This document shows, one piece after another, positions 9,401 through 16,023 of a stretch of DNA of 64,000 nt. Where the stretch lies: positions 16,475-80,474 of the forward strand of contig JAUNDG010000010.1 of assembly GCA_030526195.1 (NCBI GenBank), in the 5' to 3' direction. The notes under the pieces are model-generated. The model saw only the letters and a program-made list of their open reading frames with translations. It searched no databases and was not told where the DNA came from. The first letter of the stretch is position 1, and each line of letters opens with the position of its first letter. The stretch is from Lachnospiraceae bacterium (GTDB taxonomy: Bacteria; Bacillota; Clostridia; Lachnospirales; Lachnospiraceae). The position numbers and the translations under genes were made by a program.

Positions 9401-11053
9401 CACCTCATTTTCCACCGGCCGGTGGGGGGCGATATGACCGTGGGCGAGAGAGAAGAGTATTACCGGTCCATCATTTCCGGACGGGTGGAGTGCCTTTCAC
9501 TGCCGAAGCAATTCGAGGCCGTCAGCTCCACCATGATCCGTGACAACATCGACCGTGATCGCGAAATCTCAGGCCTTGTGGACCGCAGCGCGCGGAATTT
9601 CATCAATGCCCATACCCTTTATGTGGGGGAACCGGTCTACAAGCCGGTCCTGAAAAGCGAGATTCTGACGGTCCTGCGGGAAAATGACGTGGCCTCAGGT
9701 CGCCGCTCTGTGGCGGTCCGCCGGGAGAGCGACAGCTGCGTGCTGGGCATCATCACCTATCGCCGTCCGCTGGAGGAGGAGAAGATGTACCTGTTGCCGG
9801 AGGATCGGGGCGAGCGGAAGCATGTGCATGATAACGTGCTGGTGATCACGGCCCTTCGCGGCATGAGCGAGAAGGATGGTGTCGACCATCGGCAGACAGT
9901 GTTGACGGAGTTCTTCGCGGCGGCCATCGAAAAGGGTTGCCGGGCGGTCATCACCTTGCCGCAGGAAGCCGATCGGGATATTTTAAGACGTCAGGGCTTT
10001 GTGGATCTTGGCGGTGAGAAGCCCTACATGGGCGTGCTGCTCAGAAAGCCCTTGCTGCTCTTTGCCAATGCCGCGGCGTATCTTAAGGCTCCCTTCAGCG
10101 AGGACCCGGAGGTGCGGCGGACTTTACGGAAATGTCACGAGGCGCTGCAGCGCACCATGGCAGATCTCTACCCAGGTTTCCTGGTATTCTCACCGGAGGC
10201 TGACGTCATGAACGGTCATCTCATCCGGCGGATCCTTGAAGAAAATGGCCATGCCGAGATCAGCGGCCGTAATACGCCGGGTCCCAACATGTGTGTGCCC
10301 TTTGGACGCTTGATGAACGGTCTCCGGATTCCGCGGTGTGTCACCAAGGATCTTAATGTGGAGAAGTTTTATGATGCGGCCCTGGAGCATTTTGAAATCC
10401 GGGAGTTCCCGTATTTTTCCGATATCCGGTCCCAGATGCGGGCCATTCGGTCCTTCCGCCGGCCGGTTATCCTGATCGATGATCTTTTCGATCGGGGCCA
10501 TCGTTTTGCCAACATCAAGCCCTACATCGATGAGGAAAATGTGCCCCTTAAGAAAATGCTGGTAGGTGTTCTGACCCATCGCGGACGTGAAACGGCGCTG
10601 CCCTTCGGCCTTGATGTGGAGGGCATTTACAACCTGAAGGATATCCGGGCCTGGTTCGTGGAAGCGGACCTTTATCCCTTTATCGGCGGGGACAGCATTG
10701 AAACGGCGGATGCCTCCGGGAAAGAAGGCCCGGTGCTGGCTTCCATCAATCCGATCCTGCCTTATCGGATGCCCCGTTTCCTGAAACAGACCATGATGGA
10801 GCGCTTCTATGTCTTCTCCGATCAGTGTCTTGAAAATGCAGAGGAGATCCTGAAGGTATTGGAAAAGGTCTATCAGGAACAGAACGACCGCTGTCTGACA
10901 GTGAAACGTCTCGGTAAGGTCATCACGGAGCCCCGGTGTCCGGAAGGCTGGTATCATGATGAAGAATCCCGGGGCCTTAAGCCCTCAGACTGTGTGGCTT
11001 TGGAGAAAAAGAGGCTTCGCCGGATGAAAAGCATTGCGGGGCTGTCGAAGTGA
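6404..11053 (+). CDS. Giant multidomain protein: HD hydrolase, HEAT-like repeats, nucleotidyltransferase, GNAT-like, phosphoribosyltransferase-like
   Basis: 1549 residues, cytoplasmic, no signal peptide. N-terminal part: an HD phosphohydrolase with the His, ILHDIG (near residue 184), a later His and an Asp in YADF all kept. Middle (~350-860): helical repeat-like sequence resembling HEAT repeats. Residues ~878-1050: a NadD/cytidylyltransferase-like domain (YPGTFDPFTVSH, a T-x-S-H variant of the (H/T)xGH site, and SSTMIR near 1045). About 1085-1215: a GNAT-like stretch ending RRQGFVDLG. About 1220-1480: a phosphoribosyltransferase-like domain with the PRPP-loop-like VILIDDLFDRGHR. Reactions are unknown; the mix points to nucleotide or NAD-type cofactor chemistry (inference). 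GGGGAG precedes the ATG. The next two genes follow on the same strand. Confidence 0.72.
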   Translation: MNERAQRIAAKLLDMYPPREGMVTCRGIAAMCSENLNLFSGTSKSADQWMMLTFDVLKARYFPDNFSFVGTENEKLAAEVMAAFMTEHLEYEFQTMPFDRCRHFQLLTREELVKDRHSDEYKVFMRCLQDQYFLVFFRLSVECTPFDTLGHIAGVHHVSMYMARQIAKTNLPIDLSTVSAAAILHDIGKFGCTRQEAGRVPYLHYYYTAVFASRFHLDYFGHIAANHSTWDLEFDNLSLENLLLIYADFRVKSTRVDGKEVVIFSSLKDAYDVILNKLDNVDDAKKMRYEKVYRKLKTFEDYLVSLGISTDLVSEPGPAESVADKAFLEGRALLRRIGFEATEANLRVMHALDAPNAVTALPDENDAPFNPRFLRISLSIIDNYSTYLTAAQKNAAVRFLCEMLAHRDGDIRRQAAGILGRIIAHFDAPFTKELPAQASPIVAVNEWIRVWKRVLARVLTPDYKTTYRHRRWLGFTLKTVLASLLDELPDNQRSTAVHHVVTHYKGRVRDNLHWFILMENASVIPWDLCTPDDRRVLETFALKSLESEDDEIVAATLRFLTIWRKYGWPMPERFTEQFRERLAALHETRPAIRFLKAHFVDVENGSASDEAILALIGQTDISAIVTDNQMSDTPWIFKLVHIDMLNRGFEAGLYHDAFKYAVHLVHLLQVEDRIVIRHKAGSSLVALMGAMGEPERYEIALEMIKGLENGADSSVAYMPNYLGGIFVYLSYENRKELLRRCAILLDSPMPRIVCSILRTVGVMLDVVLRFGHDIQKEEIQQLEGLLYKGMADYREEIRCEAFYETAHDIFYNTNLTDEQKLPLFCDMYKKIYHYLSDEEDRTENSRFHFLEYTKAALWKFMYRLFTDRFEETARMLPVNNRVVFYPGTFDPFTVSHKAIVELIRERGCEVYIGVDEFSWSKNAQPNRIRRRIISMSTAAMPGVYLFPESISVNIANPLDIKRLKSVFAGKNLAITMGSDVVEHASAYRQEGEDTVKTLNHLIFHRPVGGDMTVGEREEYYRSIISGRVECLSLPKQFEAVSSTMIRDNIDRDREISGLVDRSARNFINAHTLYVGEPVYKPVLKSEILTVLRENDVASGRRSVAVRRESDSCVLGIITYRRPLEEEKMYLLPEDRGERKHVHDNVLVITALRGMSEKDGVDHRQTVLTEFFAAAIEKGCRAVITLPQEADRDILRRQGFVDLGGEKPYMGVLLRKPLLLFANAAAYLKAPFSEDPEVRRTLRKCHEALQRTMADLYPGFLVFSPEADVMNGHLIRRILEENGHAEISGRNTPGPNMCVPFGRLMNGLRIPRCVTKDLNVEKFYDAALEHFEIREFPYFSDIRSQMRAIRSFRRPVILIDDLFDRGHRFANIKPYIDEENVPLKKMLVGVLTHRGRETALPFGLDVEGIYNLKDIRAWFVEADLYPFIGGDSIETADASGKEGPVLASINPILPYRMPRFLKQTMMERFYVFSDQCLENAEEILKVLEKVYQEQNDRCLTVKRLGKVITEPRCPEGWYHDEESRGLKPSDCVALEKKRLRRMKSIAGLSK

Positions 11054-11228
11054 TCAGAAAACAAAAATAAGGAATAGTCAACAACACAAAACGGCATGTT
11101 CTGCTGCTTGAAAGACTCAGAGCATGATCGGTGTACCCAAGTATTTGATTGGTTTGGTACCGCAAACGTAACAGACGACGTGCTCGATGGCACGTGTTGA
11201 TGACTAACAGATATGTGAGGCATATAGT

Positions 11229-12209
11229 ATGAAGACAATCACAAACCTCGGGACCCCGATGACGGTCCCGGCTTATGATATGAACTGGCTCATGAAGGAT
11301 GAGCAGGATAAAAAGACGATTCACGTAGCCGGCATCGGCCGGGTGGGCAGCACCCTTCTGATGGGCCTTAAGCTTTTAGGCCGTCGGGAACTGAAGGAAA
11401 TCGGTTTGTTTGACCTCAATGACAACACCTGCCTGCGCTGGGAGATGGAACTCAACCAGGTGATGGAAGGGTGCTCGGAAGAGCCGAGTCCGGAGGTTAA
11501 GATCCTCACAGATGAGGCGCTCTTTGACTGCGATGTTTTTATGTTCTGTATCGCCCGGGCTGTGCCGGAGATTTCCGATAAGAAGATCGATGTGCGTCTG
11601 GCCCAGCTGGAAGCCAACGGCGCCATCGTGCGTGCCTATGCCAAAAAGGCAGCGGATCGTGGCTTTAAGGGACTCTTTGTGGTGGTGTCCGACCCGGTGG
11701 ATCTGCTGTGCCGAGAGGCCTTCGCAGCTTCACAGGAAGGGGCTCATCCTTTCCATCCCTATCAGGTGACGGGCCTTGGCCTTGGGGTTATGAATGCCCG
11801 GGCTGCCTACTATGCCAAAAAGGAAGGTCTGCCCCGGTACCTTACCGAAGGCCGTGTTTTCGGTCCCCACGGTGCCATGCTGGTGGTGGCGGATTCCCTC
11901 GATGAAAACCATTATTCCGAAGGGGATTCCGACAGACTGCAAAAACTTACCACCATGGCCAATATGGCCATGCGTGAGCTGGGCCACCTGCCCTACACCG
12001 CACCGGCCCTGTCCTCAGGAGCCTACACCATCCTGCGGATCCTGCGGGGTGAATGGAATTACAGCGCCAACTACCTGAATGGCGTTTATTTCGGTGCCAA
12101 AAACCGCTCCGCCGGCGATCATGTTGAATGGGAAAATGAGCCGTTGCCGGACAAGTTGTTTGCGAAACTGGAGACCGTGTACGCATCGTTACGTGATTTC
12201 CGGGCTTAA
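11229..12209 (+). CDS. Divergent lactate/malate dehydrogenase-like protein
   Basis: 326 residues with an N-terminal Rossmann fold (GIGRVGS, near residue 38) and the overall layout of NAD-dependent L-2-hydroxyacid dehydrogenases. SDPVDLL replaces the usual NPVD, GPHG keeps the catalytic His region (normally GEHGDS), and an Arg is kept in VMNAR where LDH has LDSAR. The Asp that normally pairs with the catalytic His appears to be Met in this motif, so ordinary lactate or malate oxidation is doubtful. It lies 175 bases after the giant fusion gene and 103 before the flavodoxin-like gene, all on one strand, suggesting a shared pathway. Weak GAGG ribosome site. Confidence 0.7.
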   Translation: MKTITNLGTPMTVPAYDMNWLMKDEQDKKTIHVAGIGRVGSTLLMGLKLLGRRELKEIGLFDLNDNTCLRWEMELNQVMEGCSEEPSPEVKILTDEALFDCDVFMFCIARAVPEISDKKIDVRLAQLEANGAIVRAYAKKAADRGFKGLFVVVSDPVDLLCREAFAASQEGAHPFHPYQVTGLGLGVMNARAAYYAKKEGLPRYLTEGRVFGPHGAMLVVADSLDENHYSEGDSDRLQKLTTMANMAMRELGHLPYTAPALSSGAYTILRILRGEWNYSANYLNGVYFGAKNRSAGDHVEWENEPLPDKLFAKLETVYASLRDFRA

Positions 12210-12312
12210 CGCGTTGGCTAAGGTGTCTGTCACAATGGTTTTGCAGGAACCGACCGGTAAGACAGCATAAGCGACAATAGTGACCATGTGATGAGTATGA
12301 GGGGGACTGGAA

Positions 12313-13464
12313 ATGGCATTAACCGTCATCAGGCTGGATAATGTGACAACTGAAAATGGGCAGCGTCTCAAGAACCTGCTGGCGGGCTTGCCCCACCTGC
12401 AGGAGACACCGCATGAGGTATTTGACGGTGCAGAGGCATTTCTTGAGCAGATGAAGACACCGGAACAGTTCAAAGGTCGACGGGTGCTCTTTTGTGTTGC
12501 CTTGGATGATACGGGCACCAATGATGACCTCATGGATGTGCTGCGGTCGATCCGGCGTCAGAAAACCGCTTTTGACAGAAGCCTTCTGGCCCTTATTATC
12601 GATACGGCAGGAGACCTCTATTCCAAGTCCTCAGCCTGCGGTATCGCTTTGGCCATCAACAATGCCGGCGGTGCTATTCTGGGCGGGCCTCTGGTGGAGG
12701 CCACCGGGTCCCTGAAGAATTTCAAGATCAGAGCCATGAACTACAACATGTCTCTGGAGAATGCCTATGCCTTTGCAGCGGATCGTCTGGTGCGCCGCCT
12801 GTTGGAAGAGCCCCTTCGAGGTGAAGCATCGCCGGATCATTCAAAGTTGACTGAAAAACTTGAAAAACCGGAAGAGATAGATGCCTTTCCGCCTCATCGT
12901 CGGTTGCTGTGTCTTCACACCAACCATACGGAAAGCTCCAACACATTTTCGCTCTGGCAGATGGTGAAGGCGGCGTTGCCTCACTATATCGAGGTGGCAG
13001 AAATTTCCCTTGAAAACGAGGTCATTCACGATTGTCGTGGCTGTTCCTATGATGTTTGCCACAGCATGGGGAAGCGCACAGAGTGCTTCTTCCATGATAT
13101 CGTGGACACCACCATTTATCCGGCACTGGAAGAGGCGGATGCCCTGATCATGCTCTGCGCCAATCGCAATGATGCTCTGGCGGCTAACCTGACAGCCTTT
13201 ATCAATCGCCTGACCGCCATTTTCCGGAAGCGTGAGCTCTTCAGCGATAAGAAACTCTTCGCCATCATTGTCTCCGGATACAGCGGCAGTGATATTATCG
13301 AAAAACAGCTCATCGCCGCCCTGGGCATGAACAAGACATTTTCCATCCCGCCCCATTTTGCCCTGGCGGTAACGGCGAATGCTCCGGGTGAAATTTTCGA
13401 GGTGGAAGGCATCGAAGAACTGGCCGGTCGATATGCCTCCCATGTGGCCGGCATGCTGTGGTAA
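12313..13464 (+). CDS. Flavodoxin/NADPH-dependent FMN reductase-like protein
   Basis: 383 residues. The C-terminal half (from about residue 195) resembles the flavodoxin-like FMN reductase (WrbA/iron-sulfur flavoprotein) fold: LCLHTNHTESSNT at the phosphate loop, a CRGCSYDVC cysteine cluster near residue 240, EEADALIMLCANR and FINRLTAIF. The N-terminal half also has an alternating strand/helix pattern, including a GGAILGGPL loop, and may be a second degenerate copy. It probably binds FMN; the Cys pair could hold a metal or be redox active (inference). Good AGGGGGA ribosome site. Third gene of the block beginning at 6404. Confidence 0.62.
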   Translation: MALTVIRLDNVTTENGQRLKNLLAGLPHLQETPHEVFDGAEAFLEQMKTPEQFKGRRVLFCVALDDTGTNDDLMDVLRSIRRQKTAFDRSLLALIIDTAGDLYSKSSACGIALAINNAGGAILGGPLVEATGSLKNFKIRAMNYNMSLENAYAFAADRLVRRLLEEPLRGEASPDHSKLTEKLEKPEEIDAFPPHRRLLCLHTNHTESSNTFSLWQMVKAALPHYIEVAEISLENEVIHDCRGCSYDVCHSMGKRTECFFHDIVDTTIYPALEEADALIMLCANRNDALAANLTAFINRLTAIFRKRELFSDKKLFAIIVSGYSGSDIIEKQLIAALGMNKTFSIPPHFALAVTANAPGEIFEVEGIEELAGRYASHVAGMLW

Positions 13465-13543
13465 GCCAAACAGATCAATCGGCGGGTAGCATGGGCTGTA
13501 AGTTAAACTTGTTTCGGTAATTGACAGACTGTGACAGCGTGTA

Positions 13544-14341
13544 TTACCAGGTGAGTTTGGCAATTCCTCCTTTTAAAAAGAGGTTGCCTCTGACATCCTG
13601 TTTTAAGGAATGCAGGTGGTTATGTTTTACTAAATAAGATAAGTTCTGACGGGAACAGCTCAGCGCTTCACAACAGTCCGTGGTATCCATTACATTGCAG
13701 AGCACAAAATCGGTAAAGTCTGATGGCTTCAGTGGGATAGCCGTTCCTGACCGATAAAGTAGCTCAGCAGACAAATCAATAGCATCATCGAAGGTGATAC
13801 AACGTCCGCCTGCCACAATACGGCAGGACTCAAAAAGCAAGCGGTTGTTAAGCAGTTTCTGACCGTTGGCAAAACCGGCAATTTCATCGGCTTTGATTTT
13901 TCGAATCGTGTCATCGGCAAAAAAGCAAAGAAGGGCATTGTCCCGACAGGCCACACATTCCGTCAGATTGTGTTCCATACGTTTTTCTACATAATCGGGG
14001 AGTGTCTCCATAGGCCGAATTTCAAGAGCATCCTGGCAACAACGTCCTTGAGAGAGTTTTAGGAATGTCATTTCATCATAGGCTTCCAGGTTATGGTTTG
14101 TCAGGATTTGTCCTATGTTCTGTCGATTCCCGGGAATAATACGTTCTTTGACCCACATGAAACTGACATCCCGTGATATGGAATACTCACCTTTTTTGAC
14201 AAAAGCGGTCAAAAGGAGAGGGGCGGTCCATTCATCCAGATCTTCAACAAGTTCAATAACAAAACTGTGCTCTTTTTCGAAATAAAACAGCACACCGATA
14301 TCCATTTTCAACTCTTGGTCATAGATAGCAAAAAATGTCAT
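13544..14341 (-). CDS. Unknown protein with C-terminal helix-turn-helix-like segment
   Basis: 265 residues from the start chosen here (ATG at 14341, GAGG 6 bases upstream); another in-frame ATG lies at 14353 with a poorer ribosome site. I do not recognise a named family. The protein is soluble and has a conserved-looking N-terminal region (FAIYDQEL, DEWTAPLLL, WVKERIIP). The last ~50 residues (CCEALSCSRQNLSYLVKHNHL followed by a KGG turn) resemble an excisionase/MerR-like DNA-binding helix-turn-helix. A 20-bp perfect palindrome overlaps its own promoter, which would suit autoregulation. Transcribed away from the small double-glycine protein gene. Confidence 0.55.
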   Translation of the reverse strand: MTFFAIYDQELKMDIGVLFYFEKEHSFVIELVEDLDEWTAPLLLTAFVKKGEYSISRDVSFMWVKERIIPGNRQNIGQILTNHNLEAYDEMTFLKLSQGRCCQDALEIRPMETLPDYVEKRMEHNLTECVACRDNALLCFFADDTIRKIKADEIAGFANGQKLLNNRLLFESCRIVAGGRCITFDDAIDLSAELLYRSGTAIPLKPSDFTDFVLCNVMDTTDCCEALSCSRQNLSYLVKHNHLHSLKQDVRGNLFLKGGIAKLTW

Positions 14342-14419
14342 ATGTAACCTCATTTCCTAAAAAACCGCACCTTGATTGTCGATTAGGTTTTGTCAATGAA
14401 ACCCGTATCAATATGATAT

Positions 14420-14443
14420 ATTATATTTGACGCGCGTCAAATA
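14420..14443 (-). promoter_or_regulatory. 20-bp perfect palindrome overlapping minus-strand promoter (putative operator)
   Basis: TATTTGACGC followed by its exact reverse complement occupies 14424-14443. On the minus strand it abuts and partly overlaps TATAAT (14420-14425), the likely -10 box of the gene ending at 13544; TTGACG inside the palindrome could alternatively be a -35. A repressor bound here should block that promoter. The HTH-bearing product of that gene is the obvious candidate ligand (inference). Confidence 0.6.
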
Positions 14444-14514
14444 CTTGTGAAGTAAATGTGCAAATCCGGGCCATCTGGCCGTTCCCCATCTATTCCCCAT
14501 CAGAATTGTATACT

Positions 14515-14548
14515 GAATCCATCAGATGAATCATCGTCTGATGGATTC
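14515..14548 (+). other. Strong hairpin at presumed transcript start
   Basis: A 12-bp perfect stem (14515-14526 with 14537-14548) extends inward by three more pairs including one G-U, leaving a 4-base ATCA loop. It directly follows TATACT (14509-14514), so it would lie at or near the 5' end of a transcript reading into the gene at 14647. It has no proper T tract, so it is either a weak terminator/attenuator or an mRNA 5' stabiliser. Confidence 0.5.
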
Positions 14549-14646
14549 TTGTCATTTTAAAAAGAAAATGGCGCTTCCGAAAACCGGATGCGGTCTGAGA
14601 CCGGTAACGGGAGAGAAAAAATCTATTTATGTGAAGAGAGGAACAT

Positions 14647-14949
14647 ATGATGAATAAAGACATTGAAAACAAAGCCTTAAACGATAACGACACTCAGGAA
14701 GTAACCGGCGGTATGCTGACCCCGAAAGAAAGCGACAATCTTAAAGTGGGTCAGACACTGTACGTTTCTGATGGTCTTGGTGGTTCCCTGGCCAAGGTAG
14801 AATACGTAGGCGGGACGCAAGAAGGTGCCTGGTGTTGGAAGCGCAAGGTCAGAGTGGTTGAAGTTTATAAGGTTTCCAGCAGAAATTACCAGGTGGGTCA
14901 GGAATACTGGGTGAGCGAAGGCAGTCTGCAACTCCAGGCAGGAAGATAA
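14647..14949 (+). CDS. Small protein with double-glycine leader
   Basis: 100 residues. The N-terminus ends in QEVTGG (residues 17-22), after a short polar leader with an LNDND segment. This is like the double-glycine leaders that C39 peptidase transporters cleave from bacteriocin-type and related peptides. The remaining 78 residues contain several VG-Q-Y/W strands (VGQTLYV, VGQEYWV), suggesting a small beta-barrel rather than a short amphipathic bacteriocin. One Cys. AGAGG lies 6 bases before the ATG pair. No C39 transporter or modification enzyme is next to it. Function unknown; export and cleavage are inferences from the leader only. Confidence 0.6.
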   Translation: MMNKDIENKALNDNDTQEVTGGMLTPKESDNLKVGQTLYVSDGLGGSLAKVEYVGGTQEGAWCWKRKVRVVEVYKVSSRNYQVGQEYWVSEGSLQLQAGR

Positions 14950-14989
14950 ATGGTAAATTCAAAAAATCGGGGCTTATTTCTGACATTAT

Positions 14990-15018
14990 TTGCCAAATAA
15001 AGAAAAATGTCGTATGAT
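14990..15018 (+). promoter_or_regulatory. Promoter of Bax-inhibitor-like gene
   Basis: TTGCCA (14990-14995), a 17-base spacer and TATGAT (15013-15018). The predicted start is near 15025, giving a leader of about 65 bases before the ATG at 15092. Because the -35 coincides with a possible TTG start at 14990, that longer frame is unlikely to be translated. Confidence 0.65.
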
Positions 15019-15091
15019 AGGCTCTTGTGGGATGACGGCGGGTTTCGTTGTCGTCTCTCACGAAATACAAGTTGAAAGGTTTTTTACTAAA

Positions 15092-15958
15092 ATGGCAGCA
15101 ACAGCAACAAAAACATCGGCTCTGGCTAATCCGGTCATCCGTAAGATGCAGAAGCATGCATCCTACAGCGGTGAGAAGTGTGCCACCTACGGCGGCATCA
15201 CAGCCAAGACACTGTATTTTCTTTTTATGACACTGGTGGGCGTCATCGGATGCCTGGCCACTCACAACATTCTGCTGAACAGCGGCAGACAGGTGTTCCA
15301 CTTTGCGGATGCCAAGGGTCTTTATGATCTTTACATCACAATGCCGGAGGTGCCGGTGATCCTGATCGCTCTGGTGATCTCCATCGTCGCACCGTTAATG
15401 GCCTGGCTGATCCGTGCCACCATCCCGGTGATCGGCACACTGTACACACTGTCTCAGGGTATTGTGATCGGTTTCATCACCGTGGCTCTGCCGGCTGACC
15501 TGAAGTGGCTGGCTCTTCTGGCCGCTATCCTGACAACCGCTCTGGTGGGTGTTCTGCTTTTCGTTTATGCCAAGCGCATCATCAGACTGAATGCCCGTGT
15601 GAAGGGAATCGTCTTCACTGTCTTTGGTACAGTGGTCATCAGCAGCCTTCTGTTTGTGGTCCTGAACCTGATCCCGGTAACACGTCAGTGGATGACCGGT
15701 ATCAACGAGATCATCAACAACCCCATCGTGGCTGTTATCATGTCCGTGATCTTCATCGTGATCGCCGCCTTCTTCATGCTGGCTGATTTCGACTCCATTG
15801 AAGACTGCGTGGAACGTAAGGTTGACAAGAAGTTCGAATGGATGGCCGCCTGGGGCCTGGCCTTCACCATCCTGTATGTCTACTTCAAGATCTTAAGACT
15901 GCTGCTGATCCTGTTCGGTAATTCCAAGAATAGCTCAAGCAACAGCAACTCATTCTAA
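15092..15958 (+). CDS. Bax inhibitor-1/YccA-type membrane protein
   Basis: 288 residues with about seven hydrophobic segments: the first near residues 35-55, others around 80-100, 110-130, 135-155, 170-190, 205-225 and 240-260. A polar Ser/Asn tail closes the protein. The pattern and the late acidic ADFDSIED segment fit the BI-1-like/YccA family of integral membrane proteins, whose bacterial members are linked to calcium leak or membrane protease interaction. The start is placed at 15092 because the promoter lies inside the longer frame. Thr ACA and Gly GGT codons suggest good expression. A bidirectional terminator follows. Confidence 0.75.
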   Translation: MAATATKTSALANPVIRKMQKHASYSGEKCATYGGITAKTLYFLFMTLVGVIGCLATHNILLNSGRQVFHFADAKGLYDLYITMPEVPVILIALVISIVAPLMAWLIRATIPVIGTLYTLSQGIVIGFITVALPADLKWLALLAAILTTALVGVLLFVYAKRIIRLNARVKGIVFTVFGTVVISSLLFVVLNLIPVTRQWMTGINEIINNPIVAVIMSVIFIVIAAFFMLADFDSIEDCVERKVDKKFEWMAAWGLAFTILYVYFKILRLLLILFGNSKNSSSNSNSF

Positions 15959-15976
15959 ACAGAACAAAATGACAAA

Positions 15977-16015
15977 AAACGAGCAGGAGGGGATCCTCCT
16001 GCTCGTTTGGTTTTC
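15977..16015. terminator. Bidirectional terminator between convergent genes
   Basis: A 14-bp perfect stem (15977-15990 and 15995-16008) with a 4-base GGAT loop, A-rich on the left and T-rich on the right. It sits between the convergent Bax-inhibitor-like gene and tex and can serve both. Confidence 0.85.
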
Positions 16016-16023
16016 TCTGTGAT

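Noticed and set aside
14990-15091. N-terminal extension of the Bax-inhibitor-like protein from a TTG start
   Set aside because: The TTG is part of a good -35 box, and the extension is not family-like.
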